Assembly (NCBI GenBank): GCA_903872075.1
Contig: CAIQJF010000071.1
Span: 62,001 to 126,000 of the forward strand
Source: an uncultured Caulobacteraceae bacterium
GTDB lineage: Bacteria; Pseudomonadota; Alphaproteobacteria; Caulobacterales; Caulobacteraceae
Length of the DNA: 64,000 nucleotides
Direction of reading: 5' to 3'
Numbering within the stretch: position 1 is the first letter of the stretch; the number at the start of each line of letters is the position of its first letter. The notes under the pieces were generated by a model that was given only the letters and a program-made list of their open reading frames with translations, did not search any database and had not been told where the DNA came from. A program made the position numbers and the translations under genes. Shown piece after piece: positions 51,971 to 61,502 of the stretch.

Positions 51971-52366
51971 ATGACCTTGCTTCTCAACATTCTGTGGTTC
52001 GTCCTTGGTGGCTTCGCCTGCGGTCTGGCTTGGTTCCTGGGCGGCGCCATCCTCGCCGTCACGATCATCGGCCTGCCCTGGGCCGCGGCGGCGTTTCGCA
52101 TCGGCGTTTTCGCCTTCGCGCCGTTCGGGTCGCGCATCACCGATCGGCGGTTCGTGACCGGCCGTGACGATCTGGGAACCGGGGGTGTCGGCTTCATCCT
52201 GAACGTGGTCTGGTTCGTGTTTGCGGGCTGGTACATCGCCCTGGCGCATCTGCTGATCGGAGTGGCTCAATGCCTGACGATTATCGGCATTCCATTCGGC
52301 CTGCAGCACTTCAAACTTGCCGTTCTCGGCCTCGCTCCAATCGGCAAGACGGTCGTACCCGCCTAA
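51971..52366 (+). CDS. yccF: YccF-like inner-membrane protein
   Basis: A 131-residue membrane protein with two similar halves. Each has hydrophobic segments followed by a conserved loop: WFLGGAILAVTIIGLPWAAA and YIALAHLLIGVAQCLTIIGIPFG. The paired GLPW/GIPFG motifs mark the YccF (DUF307) family, whose function is unknown. It starts at ATG 51971. A 6-bp hairpin (52381-52396, GGCGGC/GCCGCC with a 4-base loop) lies shortly after its stop. Confidence 0.88.
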   Translation: MTLLLNILWFVLGGFACGLAWFLGGAILAVTIIGLPWAAAAFRIGVFAFAPFGSRITDRRFVTGRDDLGTGGVGFILNVVWFVFAGWYIALAHLLIGVAQCLTIIGIPFGLQHFKLAVLGLAPIGKTVVPA

Positions 52367-52488
52367 GGCGACGGGGAGCAGGCGGCGTCGGCCGCCTCTG
52401 GTCAATTGCCGAAAATTGGCGAATTGAGAGCCGTGCTCCGTCTAACAGGTGACGGGCTTAACTTCGCCGGGCAGGCGGGAGGGTGTTG

Positions 52489-54501
52489 ATGATCGCGGAC
52501 ACGCCGCCGAGTGTGGAAACCGTCGTGGTGCGAGGCGCCGTGCTGCCTCCCAGCCCGGCCGACGCCGCGTTCTCGATTATTCACCTCAACGCAGCCCGGA
52601 TTCAGACGGCGGCGCGGCTTGACGAGGCGCTGTCCGACGTTCCTGGCGTTTCTCTCTTCCGCCGCACCTCCAGCCTTGCGGCCAATCCGACGTCGCAGGG
52701 CATATCGCTGCGCGGAATCGCAGGATCGGGCGCGAGTCGCGCCTTGGTGACCCTGGATGGCGTTCCACAGAACGATCCTTTTGGGGGATGGGTGATCTGG
52801 ACCCGCCTCCCGGTTCAGGACATCGGCGCGGTGTCCATTGTCCGCGGCGCGGGCGCCGGTCCCTACGGCGCCGGAGCGCTGACCGGCGTCATCGCGCTTT
52901 CGGAGAGCGCATCGCCGGTCGGATACTGGACGGCCGACGCGGCGGTCGGTTCATTGGGGCAAGCGAGCGGGGCGGTCACCGAGACGTTCCGCGCCGGAGC
53001 CGGCGCGTTGTTTGTGACGGCGGCGGGCGGCCACAGCGACGGTTGGATTCCGGTGCAGGCTGCGAGAGGCGCGGCGGATCGCCGCCTGTCACTCAGCGAC
53101 TGGTCGCTGAGCGCCCGCTATCAGCTTCAGTCCGGTCCGATCACGCAAGCTTGGCGCGCGAGCCTGTATGAGGAGCGCCGAGGCGCAGGGCTTGCCCTCG
53201 CCGAGTCCCGCGCGCGTGGCGCGACCCTCAGCTACAGTCTGGCGAAGCCCCCCGCGGGTGGGGCCGCCGGGTGGCGCGGTCAAATATGGCTGGCGGGGTC
53301 CGATCTCTTCAACACCTCCGTCAGTGTGGCGTCCAACCGCAACTCGACAAGCTTGTCCAACGATCAATATGAGACGCCGGCGCTCGGCTATGGCGCCAAT
53401 GCTGCGGCTCGCTGGCAATCGGCCCAGACCACTCTGGAGATTGGCCTGGATGGGCGTGGCGCCGTTGGGGAAGATCGCGAGACATTTCGCCCTATCGCCG
53501 GGGTTCTGACCAAGCGGCGCCTGGCCGGAGGTCAAACGGCGACAGGCGGGGCCTACGCTGACGCCACCTGGCAGACGGGTCGCTTGCTGCTCGTCGCTGG
53601 CGCCAGAGTGGACGAATGGGCGACATTCGACGCCCATCGCAGAGAGTTCCTGACGTCCACCGGAGCGAAAAGTCTGGCGCTATCGCCCGTCAATCGGGAT
53701 GGTGTGTTGCCGAGTGGGCGTGCTGCGGCGCGGCTCGATCTCGGGGCAGGGCAGTGGCTACGGGTCGCTGGCTATACCGGCTTCAGGGCCCCCACTCTCA
53801 ATGAGCTGTTCAGGCCCTTCCGCGTGGGCAACAACATAACTCAGGCCAATGCTGCGCTCACCCCTGAGCGGCTCTACGGGGCGGAGATCGGCGCTGGCGG
53901 GGATGCGACGGACATCCATTGGTCAGCGACGGCGTTCTACAATCGGCTCGACAATCCGGTGACCAACGTCACCATCGCGCGCGGCCCGTTCACCGACCCG
54001 GTCGAGGGCCTGATTCCGGCCGGTGGAGCGCTCCTGCAGCGGCGCAATATCGGCTTCGTCACGGCGTATGGCCTGGAAGCCGAGGCTGCGGCCGACATCT
54101 CCACCAGCCTCTCGGCCCGCGCCGCCATCAGCTGGACCCACGCCCGCGCGGACGGTGGCGTGACCGCGCCGCAGATCACCAGCAAAATTCCCACAGAAAC
54201 CCCAGGGATTTCGATGACCGCCGGACTGACCTGGAGGGCGCTGCGACGTCTGAAACTGGGGGCGGCCGTTGGATATGAAGGGCAAAGGTTTGACGATGAC
54301 CTGAATACGCTCAGACTGGCTCCCGCGGCCACGGTCGATCTCAGGGCGGAATGGCAGGCCCGCGAAAATATGCAGATATTCCTGGCCGTTGAGAACGTCG
54401 GAGGTGTCGATCTCGCTACCGGTGAGACCGCATCAGGCGTGTTCAGCTACGGGCCGCCACGGACCGTCTTGATCGGCGTCAAGGTCCGCGGTCGCCGCTA
54501 G
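52489..54501 (+). CDS. TonB-dependent receptor without visible signal peptide
   Basis: A 670-residue TonB receptor. The TonB-box-like VETVVVRGA, plug elements (LDEALSDVPGVSLFRRTSS, GISLRGIAGSGASRALVTLD, VSIVRGAGAGPYGAGALTG) and barrel end in the aromatic-poor GPPRTVLIGVKVRGRR. The frame opens only just upstream (stop at about 52456), and after ATG 52489 the protein goes straight into the TonB box, so no export signal is encoded in phase. GGAGG sits 6 bases before ATG 52489. The signal may be lost, in another frame, or the start may be mis-sequenced. Substrate unknown; the small size resembles metal- or cobalamin-type receptors. Confidence 0.85.
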   Translation: MIADTPPSVETVVVRGAVLPPSPADAAFSIIHLNAARIQTAARLDEALSDVPGVSLFRRTSSLAANPTSQGISLRGIAGSGASRALVTLDGVPQNDPFGGWVIWTRLPVQDIGAVSIVRGAGAGPYGAGALTGVIALSESASPVGYWTADAAVGSLGQASGAVTETFRAGAGALFVTAAGGHSDGWIPVQAARGAADRRLSLSDWSLSARYQLQSGPITQAWRASLYEERRGAGLALAESRARGATLSYSLAKPPAGGAAGWRGQIWLAGSDLFNTSVSVASNRNSTSLSNDQYETPALGYGANAAARWQSAQTTLEIGLDGRGAVGEDRETFRPIAGVLTKRRLAGGQTATGGAYADATWQTGRLLLVAGARVDEWATFDAHRREFLTSTGAKSLALSPVNRDGVLPSGRAAARLDLGAGQWLRVAGYTGFRAPTLNELFRPFRVGNNITQANAALTPERLYGAEIGAGGDATDIHWSATAFYNRLDNPVTNVTIARGPFTDPVEGLIPAGGALLQRRNIGFVTAYGLEAEAAADISTSLSARAAISWTHARADGGVTAPQITSKIPTETPGISMTAGLTWRALRRLKLGAAVGYEGQRFDDDLNTLRLAPAATVDLRAEWQARENMQIFLAVENVGGVDLATGETASGVFSYGPPRTVLIGVKVRGRR

Positions 54502-54680
54502 AGCTGCCGACTTGCACCGTTCCGCCGGCGTGTTCGCGGTCATGTCATGTGGAGTTCTAATTGGTCCGCCAGGGGCCTTGGAACCAAAGACACAGACGAT
54601 CGTTCAAAATTGACGTTGGCCTAACGCCTAGGGTAATGGGCTTGGGCTGGGGCGGGCGACGCCGGATTGGGAAGTAGAAC

Positions 54681-55595
54681 ATGACGTCTTTTCGGGGGGG
54701 GCTTTTGGCCGCCGCTGCGTGCGTAGCCTTGGCGGGATGCCATTTCCCAAGTTTCGGCGGTGACAAAGCCCCGACGGGACAAGTTGTGGCGAACGTTGAG
54801 GGGCGCGAAGTCACGCTTCGCGAACTGAATGCGGAACTCGGCGGCGCCGCGTTCCCGGACCCCAAGGCCCGCAAAGTCGCGGAACAGAACGCCCTTCGCA
54901 ACATTGTCGGGCGGATCGTGCTGTCGAAAGCCGCTGAACAACAGGGGCTCGACAAGACTCCGGAGTTCGCCGTTCAGAAGCAGCGAGCGCTGGACAGCGT
55001 TCTTGCGCAGGCGTTGCAACAAAAGCTCGTCGCGTCCGTGCCCCAGGCGACGGCGGAAGAGGCGCGAAGCTATATGAACGCGCACAACGACACCTTCGTG
55101 GAGCGCAAGATTTTCATCGTCGATCAGGTCCGCATGCCGCGGGTGGACGCTGAAATGCTCAAGGTGCTGGAACCGCTCAAGACGCTTGAACAGATCGAGG
55201 AGGTGCTGAAGGCCCACAGCATCCCGTATCAGCGCACCGGTGCGTCTCTTGACGCCGTCGGCGCGGACCCGCGTCTGGTGGCGTTCATTCTGAAGTTGCC
55301 GCCAAATGAGGTGTTCGTTCTGCCCGCCAACGAGGGTTTGCTCGTTAACCGGGTGAAGGAAATCAAGGTTGTGCCGTTCACCGGCGACCAGGCTCTGGAG
55401 TTCGCCAAAAAGTGGGTGACCCGGGAGCGGACCCAGGAGTCGGTTCAGCGTTCCTTCAGCCAGTTGCTTAGCCAAGCGGCGCCTAAGGTGAAGTTCAACA
55501 AGGACTATGCCCCGCCCAAGGCGTCGCCGGCGGCTCCTGGCGCGCCTGCCGCTGGCGTCGGCGCCGCCCCCGGCGCCGCGCCGGCGAAGCCCTAG
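54681..55595 (+). CDS. EpsD-family peptidyl-prolyl isomerase lipoprotein
   Basis: A 304-residue lipoprotein. The signal sequence ends in a lipobox (VALAGC), and a SurA-like chaperone region follows (LRELNAELGGAAFPD, NALRNIVGRIVLSKAAEQQG) with a weak parvulin-like domain before the Pro/Ala-rich tail. EpsD-type proteins occur at the head of exosortase-linked exopolysaccharide loci, where they probably help fold outer-membrane components. It is the first gene of the locus here; 179 bases separate it from the TonB receptor, including TTGACG at 54610-54615, a weak -35 candidate. Confidence 0.87.
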   Translation: MTSFRGGLLAAAACVALAGCHFPSFGGDKAPTGQVVANVEGREVTLRELNAELGGAAFPDPKARKVAEQNALRNIVGRIVLSKAAEQQGLDKTPEFAVQKQRALDSVLAQALQQKLVASVPQATAEEARSYMNAHNDTFVERKIFIVDQVRMPRVDAEMLKVLEPLKTLEQIEEVLKAHSIPYQRTGASLDAVGADPRLVAFILKLPPNEVFVLPANEGLLVNRVKEIKVVPFTGDQALEFAKKWVTRERTQESVQRSFSQLLSQAAPKVKFNKDYAPPKASPAAPGAPAAGVGAAPGAAPAKP

Positions 55596-55716
55596 GCTTG
55601 AAGGCCCACTCCCGGTCACGACGTTGTTTCGATCAACGGCGTGGCTGGTGGGGGCTGGACCCTCGGGGAGGCTGCGCCGATCGCGCGGTCGTCGGCTTTT
55701 CCGCTTAGGGGCTGCA

Positions 55717-56628
55717 ATGATGGCCCAGGTGGGATATTCGGTATTCAGCGCTCGGCCCTGTTTGGCGCCAATTCCGTCGGATCTTCGGAGGTACAGTCAG
55801 GATGCTAGAAATTTCCTCATAGGGCTCGCGATAGTTTTCGTGACCGCGGGTAGCGTCGGGCATGCGGCGCCTGCCGCGAAGCCGACGGACGCTGCGCCGG
55901 CGGCAGCGCCGGACGGTGACGTCGTCACCCAGAACTATGTTCTCGGAGCGTCGGACGTGATCGAGGTCAGTGTTCTTGGCCGCCCCGACTTCACAACGAA
56001 AGGGCGGATTGGGGAGGACGGCACAATTCGCGTGCCTTACCTTGGGACCGTCTCCGCGGGCAGCAAGACGACCGCTCAATTGGCCGACGAACTTGGCAAA
56101 GCCCTCGACTCCGGCGGCTACTATGCGCACCCGATCGTGAAGGTCGACATTGCAGGCTACGCCAGTCGCTATGTGACAGTGTTGGGCAACGTCGCCAATC
56201 CAGGCCTCGTGCCAGTCGACCGGGCCTACCGGCTTTCAGAGATTGTCGCCCGCGTGGGCGGTGTCCGGGAATCCGGCGCGGACTATGTGGTTCTGCGGCC
56301 GCGGTCCGGCCCTGAGCGGCGCCTGTCGATCCAGGCGCTGGCCACCGGCGACGTGTCGGATGACCCGTATGTGTCGCCAGGAGACAAGATCTATAGCCCC
56401 GAGGCAGAGCTGTTCTATGTGTCCGGTCAGATAAAGGCGCCGGGTGCTTTCCCTTATCGGGCGAACGTCACATTGCGCATGGCGATCTCGCGCGCCGGCG
56501 GCGTGACTGACTCGGGTAGCGCGAACGGGGCCTCAGTCACCCGGGCCGGCAAGAAGCTTGGTCACGTCGATCTCGATAGCAAAGTGATGCCCGGAGATAT
56601 CATCGTCGTACCGGAAAAATTGTTCTAA
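55717..56628 (+). CDS. Polysaccharide export outer-membrane protein (Wza/EpsE-like)
   Basis: A 303-residue export protein. The poly-export domain begins YVLGASDVIEVSVLGRPDFT and IRVPYLGTVSAGSKTTAQL; two SLBB repeats follow (VTVLGNVANPGLVPVDRAY, FYVSGQIKAPGAFPYRANV). Residues about 30-50 hold a hydrophobic export segment (NFLIGLAIVFVTAGSVGH). It forms the outer-membrane channel for exopolysaccharide. ATG 55717 is chosen; no lipobox cysteine is seen, unlike Wza, so anchoring may differ. Confidence 0.9.
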   Translation: MMAQVGYSVFSARPCLAPIPSDLRRYSQDARNFLIGLAIVFVTAGSVGHAAPAAKPTDAAPAAAPDGDVVTQNYVLGASDVIEVSVLGRPDFTTKGRIGEDGTIRVPYLGTVSAGSKTTAQLADELGKALDSGGYYAHPIVKVDIAGYASRYVTVLGNVANPGLVPVDRAYRLSEIVARVGGVRESGADYVVLRPRSGPERRLSIQALATGDVSDDPYVSPGDKIYSPEAELFYVSGQIKAPGAFPYRANVTLRMAISRAGGVTDSGSANGASVTRAGKKLGHVDLDSKVMPGDIIVVPEKLF

Positions 56629-56770
56629 ACTCTGTCGCGTGCGGCGGCCGCGTCCCTCTGGAAATGGCCGTCGCTCTGAAAGTTGGAACAAAAGTTGGTA
56701 GCCAGGCGCCTAGGAGGCCCCGCGTGACGGAACTTGAGATGCGTGCGAATTTGCCCGACGGGGCGCCGTC

Positions 56771-58123
56771 ATGAACATTGGGCAGTTCCTCCTTATTTTC
56801 TGGGCCAGACGGGTCGTCATCGGTTGCGCGACCCTTGCCTGCCTGTTCGGCGCGATCCTGGTCTGCTCGCTTCTGCCGCCCAGATGGGAATCGACCGTCC
56901 GGGTGATGCTGAACTCGCTCAAGCCCGATCCGGTCACCGGTGAGGTCGTCGCGGGGCCTGCCATGCGGGTCTATGTTCAGACGCAACAGGAATTAGTAAC
57001 CGACTATTCCTCGGCGTCGAAAGTGGCCGAACAGATCGGTTGGTTCTCGGATCCGTCACTTATCCGCCAATACGAGAAGCGCTCAAAAAATGACCAGCGC
57101 GACTTCAGGCGCTTCCTTGCGGACATCGTCATCGAGAATTCGAAGGCGAAGCTCGTCGAGGGCAGCAACATCATGGAGATCAGCTACACGGCGACCACGG
57201 CGAAGAGCGCCAAGGCTGTCACCGACGCCCTGCTAAAGGGCTATATGGATGCGGCGCTGGAATACAAACGCGAAGACGCCGAACGAAACGCCGTCTGGTA
57301 CGCGGACCGTACCGAGAAGGCGAAACAGGCGCTTGATGCGGCGGTCGCGACGGAAGCGGCCTATTCCCGCGAAAACGGTGTGGTGATGCAGGGCGACCGG
57401 ACTGACGCCGACACCGCCCGACTTCAATCTTTGACGATGCAGGGTGCGCCTCTACAGACGCCCTTCGTTCCGTCCGAGGTGTCATCGCCCGCCTCCATGC
57501 AACTGGCTGAGCTTGATGCGCAGATCTCCGCGGCGTCGAAGGTGCTGGGCCCCAACAACCCCGGTATGGTGGAACTGCGCCAGCGCCGGGAGTCTTTGGC
57601 GGCTCTCGTTGAACGCGACAAGGCAAACCAGCGCGCCTATGCCGCGCATGAAGGGTCCGGAGGCGGCAGCGCACTGGCGCGCGCCGTGGCCCAGCAAAAG
57701 GCGCAGGTTCTGGCCAACAGCGAGAAGGTGGGTCGCCTGACGCAACTGCATCAGGACGTCGAATTGCGGCGTGAGCAGTACAATCGAATGAGCGCGAAAA
57801 CGGCCCAATATCGCGAGGAGGCGATGTCGACGGATATCGGCGTCGTTCCTCTCGGAACCGCGACAACCCCGAAGAAGGCAAAGTTCCCGAACTGGACACT
57901 CATCCTTCCTGGCGCGCTTGTCCTTGGCCTAGCCGTTGGGGTTCTGGTCAGCCTGCTGATGGAGCTGATCAGTCGTCGGGTTCGCGCGCCGGAAGACCTG
58001 GAACTCGTTGGAGATATCAAGATGATCTGCGTGATCCCGGGGCCTGAACGGCGTCGGACGGACCGCCCCAACAGGACGACGTCCCTCAGGCGGTTCTTCG
58101 CCAGACCGGCGCCGCGCGCATGA
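56771..58123 (+). CDS. Chain-length determinant (Wzz/EpsF-like)
   Basis: A 450-residue inner-membrane protein with two membrane helices: RRVVIGCATLACLFGAILVC near the start and LPGALVLGLAVGVLVSLLME near residue 390, enclosing a long periplasmic coiled-coil region (residues about 160-360) with VLGPNNPGMVELRQRRESL. PKKAKFPNW before the second helix is a family mark. It controls exopolysaccharide chain length with the adjacent kinase. Its stop overlaps the start of the kinase gene (ATGA). Confidence 0.9.
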   Translation: MNIGQFLLIFWARRVVIGCATLACLFGAILVCSLLPPRWESTVRVMLNSLKPDPVTGEVVAGPAMRVYVQTQQELVTDYSSASKVAEQIGWFSDPSLIRQYEKRSKNDQRDFRRFLADIVIENSKAKLVEGSNIMEISYTATTAKSAKAVTDALLKGYMDAALEYKREDAERNAVWYADRTEKAKQALDAAVATEAAYSRENGVVMQGDRTDADTARLQSLTMQGAPLQTPFVPSEVSSPASMQLAELDAQISAASKVLGPNNPGMVELRQRRESLAALVERDKANQRAYAAHEGSGGGSALARAVAQQKAQVLANSEKVGRLTQLHQDVELRREQYNRMSAKTAQYREEAMSTDIGVVPLGTATTPKKAKFPNWTLILPGALVLGLAVGVLVSLLMELISRRVRAPEDLELVGDIKMICVIPGPERRRTDRPNRTTSLRRFFARPAPRA

Positions 58124-58833
58124 CCGAGACGCTTTCTCCGGGCGCTGAGAGCGCCGAAGCATCGGTTTCTGGAACGACCGAGGATCGGAAGCCCTCTTTC
58201 GGCTTCGCGCCGGCCATGGTGTCGGTGCTGAGCCCAGTCGGAGCGCAGGCGGACGCCATCCGCGCGCTGCGGACCCATCTGATGGCGCAGCACATCAATC
58301 TCGGACGCCGCGCGCTGGCGTTCTGCGCCCCAAGTTCGGGCGTAGGTTGCTCGTTTACCGCGGCCAACACCGCCGTTTCGCTTTCGCAGATTGGTGTTCG
58401 CACCCTGCTGATCGACGGTGACCTTCGTCGGCCGGCGCTGGATCAACTGATCCGTCCTTGGCGGATGTCGGCGGGCCTCGCGCAATGTCTTCAGTCCAGC
58501 GACGATTCCTTTGGCGCCAGCATTGAGGCGGACGTGCTGCCGAATTTTTCGGTGATGTTCGCCGGGCATGCGACGACCAACCCTCAGGAACTTCTGGCAG
58601 GGGATTGATTCCAGGCTCTGATGAAATACTGCCTGCGGGAATACGACGTCACCATCATCGATACGCCGGCGGCCAACACATCGACCGACGCCAGGCGCAT
58701 CAGCGGCGTTGTCGGCTACAGCCTGATCGTGACGGCGCGCGACAAAACGTTCGTTCGTGATGTCAAAATCTTGGCCTCGCAGCTCAAGGCTGACGGTGCG
58801 ACCGTTATCGGAACCGTATTGAATCAGGCGTAA
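58120..58833 (+). pseudogene. EpsG/BY-kinase-like ATPase interrupted by an in-frame TGA
   Basis: One continuous frame encodes a CpsD/CapB-like protein of 237 residues but contains TGA at 58606-58608. The first part (162 residues) has the P-loop region CAPSSGVGCSFTAANTA, in which the usual lysine is cysteine, and Walker A' TLLIDGDLRRP. The second part resumes in the same frame (ATG 58621) with YDVTIIDTPAANTSTDARR, the Walker B half. Homology runs straight through the stop, and CGA to TGA is the simplest change. Either the protein is lost, is made as two pieces, or the stop is a sequencing error. In intact form it would work with the preceding Wzz protein to control polymerisation. Confidence 0.85.
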
Positions 58834-58839
58834 CTCTGA

Positions 58840-59715
58840 ATGACCGTCGAAGCCGCCCGCCCCGGATTGCGTCTGGGAAAATATAGTCCCGGCGATCTCT
58901 TTGTCGTCGCCGGCTTTATGGCCCTCACCATTCCAACGCTGATTACCCTCGGCGAACGGTCCTGGTCACATGAGTTCGGCGCATACGGACCTATCGTTCT
59001 TGTCACAGGGCTCTGGTTGGTTTGGCGGCTGATTCCTGAGGTCAAGCTGTCGGGCGAACCTGGTAGTCCCTGGATCACGGTTCCAATTCTTTTGGCGTCC
59101 ATGGCGGCCTACGCCTTTGGGCGGGCATACGACTTTCTCACCCTTGAAGCGGGTGGCCTCTATGGCGCGGGGATCGCCATTTTGCAGTCAAGGCTCGGTG
59201 CGCGGGTCCTGTTGAAGCATTGGTTCCCGCTGCTCTATCTGGCTTTCGCCATTCCCCCGCCGGGATCGGTGCTCATCGACCTGACGGCTCCCCTCAAGCA
59301 ACTGGTGTCGCTCGCGGCGACGGACTGGCTCCATGCATTTGGCATTCCCGTGGCCAGGCAGGGCGTCACCATCTTCGTCGCCCAATATCAGCTCCTTGTG
59401 GAAGACGCCTGCTCCGGGATGAACTCGATTGTCGGGCTCATCGCCGTCAGCCTGCTTTATATTTATCTCATCAGGGGCTCCAGCTGGCTCTATGCGGTGA
59501 TCTTAACCTTGTTTGTGGTTCCAATCGCAATCGTGGCAAATATTTTCCGCATCATGGTGTTGATACTTCTCACGTACTTCTTTGGCAATGAGGTTGCGCA
59601 GGGCATTTTGCATTTCACGGCCGGGATGTTGCTCTTCGCCACGGCGCTTATTTGCGTGTTCGGACTTGATCGCCTTATCATGTATGTTCATTCGAAATTT
59701 GGGCGGACCGCATGA
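58840..59715 (+). CDS. Exosortase
   Basis: A 291-residue membrane protein with about eight helices. The exosortase catalytic residues are visible: C191 in LLVEDACSGMNSIVG, R237 in VANIFRIMVLILLTYF, and H258 in GILHFTAGMLLF. Exosortases cleave and transfer C-terminal sorting signals (PEP-CTERM-like) and are linked to polysaccharide export. The setting, with EpsI directly downstream, fits the alphaproteobacterial exosortase V type, though I assign this from context only. Its stop overlaps the EpsI start (ATGA). No target protein with a PEP-CTERM-like tail is encoded in this window. Confidence 0.93.
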   Translation: MTVEAARPGLRLGKYSPGDLFVVAGFMALTIPTLITLGERSWSHEFGAYGPIVLVTGLWLVWRLIPEVKLSGEPGSPWITVPILLASMAAYAFGRAYDFLTLEAGGLYGAGIAILQSRLGARVLLKHWFPLLYLAFAIPPPGSVLIDLTAPLKQLVSLAATDWLHAFGIPVARQGVTIFVAQYQLLVEDACSGMNSIVGLIAVSLLYIYLIRGSSWLYAVILTLFVVPIAIVANIFRIMVLILLTYFFGNEVAQGILHFTAGMLLFATALICVFGLDRLIMYVHSKFGRTA

Positions 59716-60419
59716 TAAATCGCCGGGATTTGTTCATCGGCTCGGCCTGCCTCGTGGGCGCGGGCGTGGCATATGGCCTCGTGCCGCGGCGTCACGTGAC
59801 GTTGTTGCCGCATGGACGGACGGTTGAGGAAACCGTCCCCCGAGCGTTTGGGGCCTGGCGTTCTCAGGACGTGACCGACCTCGTGGCGCCGAAGGTTGAG
59901 GACAGTCTTGCGGCCCGGCTCTACGGAGAAACCGTCGGACGGGTCTATCGCGGCGGCGATGGGGACCCCGAGGTCATGATGCTCCTCGCTCATGGGGACA
60001 CTCAAAGCGATGACCTGCAGCTCCATCGGCCGGAAATCTGCTATCCGGCTTTCGGCTTTCTGATCTCCAAGAGTTCCGTCGCCCAACTGCCGTTGGCGTC
60101 AGGCGTGACAATCCCGGTCCGACAGTTGGTTGCGGAGGCCACCGATCGGCGCGAAACCATAATATATTGGTCTCGACTGGGAGAATATCTGCCACTCACT
60201 CGTAAGGAGCAGCAGGTGGACAGACTGAGAACGGCCATGAAGGGCGATATCGCCGACGGTCTACTTGCCCGTTTTTCGGTCGTCGGAGCCGATCCGGATG
60301 CATCCATTGCAGCAATGCGTCGATTTATTCCGGCGCTTGTTATGGCGGTCAACGCTCGGCAGCGGGACTTGCTGATAGGATCGGAGAGGGCGTCAGCCCT
60401 CGCTTCGACGCGCACCTGA
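59712..60419 (+). CDS. EpsI-family exosortase-associated protein
   Basis: A 235-residue protein with an N-terminal signal or anchor that begins with a twin-arginine-like NRRDLFIGSACLVGAG, and an EpsI domain with QSDDLQLHRPEICYPAFGF, a family core motif in which HRPE-x-CYP is conserved. EpsI proteins follow exosortases and are often fused to them; here the two are separate genes with a 4-base overlap. The function is unknown but probably assists the exosortase or polysaccharide secretion. The next 210 bases, to the sugar transferase, hold no gene. Confidence 0.9.
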   Translation: MINRRDLFIGSACLVGAGVAYGLVPRRHVTLLPHGRTVEETVPRAFGAWRSQDVTDLVAPKVEDSLAARLYGETVGRVYRGGDGDPEVMMLLAHGDTQSDDLQLHRPEICYPAFGFLISKSSVAQLPLASGVTIPVRQLVAEATDRRETIIYWSRLGEYLPLTRKEQQVDRLRTAMKGDIADGLLARFSVVGADPDASIAAMRRFIPALVMAVNARQRDLLIGSERASALASTRT

Positions 60420-60631
60420 ACATCTCCGCCGGAAATCTCTTAGCGATCAGCGTTTGATGCGATCTGCGGCGGAACCCGACTTGCGATTACGCGTTAGCAC
60501 CATCAGTGGAAATGCAGGGTTGAGTAGGTAGGGGCCCGAGCGTTCTAACCGGGTGGGGGCTCGGATGCAGCGAGGATGCTCGGTCGGTTCAATCGATCGA
60601 CGCTCCGGCGCCGGATGGTGATTGGCAGAGC

Positions 60632-61474
60632 ATGAGTCGAGTTGAATTTTCACTGTGGCCGGTCGCTGGCTCGCAAGAGCAAGAGAGCTACGCCGGACCC
60701 GCAAGCGGTATGGGTCGACATCTAGTATCTATCCGTTCTACTATCGATCCGTCGCAGGAAGGGTCGCGCGGAGTTCGTATCGATGACGTCGCAGAACCCC
60801 GTGTGCTGAAGATGACCCGTGATATGGGTCTGGGTGGAACCACCAAACCGGCGGATCCACTTGAGACCGGCGCCGATAAGCTGGCGAACTCGAAGTTGAA
60901 GCGAATTTTATATTTTATTGGGGCTTTTTTCGGTCTTCTAGTGCTTACGCCCCTCTTTATCGCGGTTTCGGCGCTCATCATGCTCGAAAGTCCGGGGTCG
61001 CCGCTCTTTCGTCAACGACGATCGGGTTATGGCGGCGCGACATTTGTCATCTATAAATTCAGAACCATGCGGGTTGTTGAAGATGGCCCCGTGGTGGTCC
61101 AGGCCAAACGCGACGATCAGCGCGTGACGACGATCGGCGCCTTGTTGCGCAGGACTAGCGTCGATGAGCTGCCGCAACTCATAAACGTCCTGAAGGGCGA
61201 GATGTCCCTGGTGGGACCGCGCCCACATGCGCTTGCCCATGATGACTACTATGGCGCCCGTATTCCGGAATACGATCTCCGCTTCAAGACCAAGCCCGGG
61301 CTGACCGGGCTTGCCCAGGTCGAGGGACGGCGGGGCCCGACGCCCGATGTTGCTTCGATGGCGGCGCGTGTTGAGAAGGACCTCGACTACATCCGAGAAT
61401 GGTCTTTTGTGTTCGACATTAAGATCCTGCTCCGGACGGTGCTCATCTTCGCGTTCCACCCGGCTGCTTACTGA
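60632..61474 (+). CDS. Initiating sugar (phosphoglycosyl) transferase
   Basis: A 280-residue protein of the WcaJ/PssY-type sugar-transferase family. A single hydrophobic segment ([20 protein letters not shown], about residues 90-110) precedes the catalytic region: [50 protein letters not shown]. It transfers a sugar phosphate to undecaprenyl phosphate to start the repeat unit. The first about 85 residues are not conserved in a way I recognise. It is the last recognisable exopolysaccharide gene on this strand and may have its own promoter. Confidence 0.92.
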   Translation: MSRVEFSLWPVAGSQEQESYAGPASGMGRHLVSIRSTIDPSQEGSRGVRIDDVAEPRVLKMTRDMGLGGTTKPADPLETGADKLANSKLKRILYFIGAFFGLLVLTPLFIAVSALIMLESPGSPLFRQRRSGYGGATFVIYKFRTMRVVEDGPVVVQAKRDDQRVTTIGALLRRTSVDELPQLINVLKGEMSLVGPRPHALAHDDYYGARIPEYDLRFKTKPGLTGLAQVEGRRGPTPDVASMAARVEKDLDYIREWSFVFDIKILLRTVLIFAFHPAAY

Positions 61475-61502
61475 GGCCGAGCGTACGGTTGGCTTTATCA
61501 AG

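Noticed and set aside
52397-52490. Cobalamin riboswitch upstream of the TonB receptor at 52489
   Set aside because: The leader is short and I cannot find the conserved B12-box sequence or the expected stem layout.
58621-58833. The 70-codon frame after the kinase stop as an independent small gene
   Set aside because: It is in the same frame as the upstream half and continues its fold (Walker B region), with no convincing ribosome-binding site, so it is better read as the second half of an interrupted gene.
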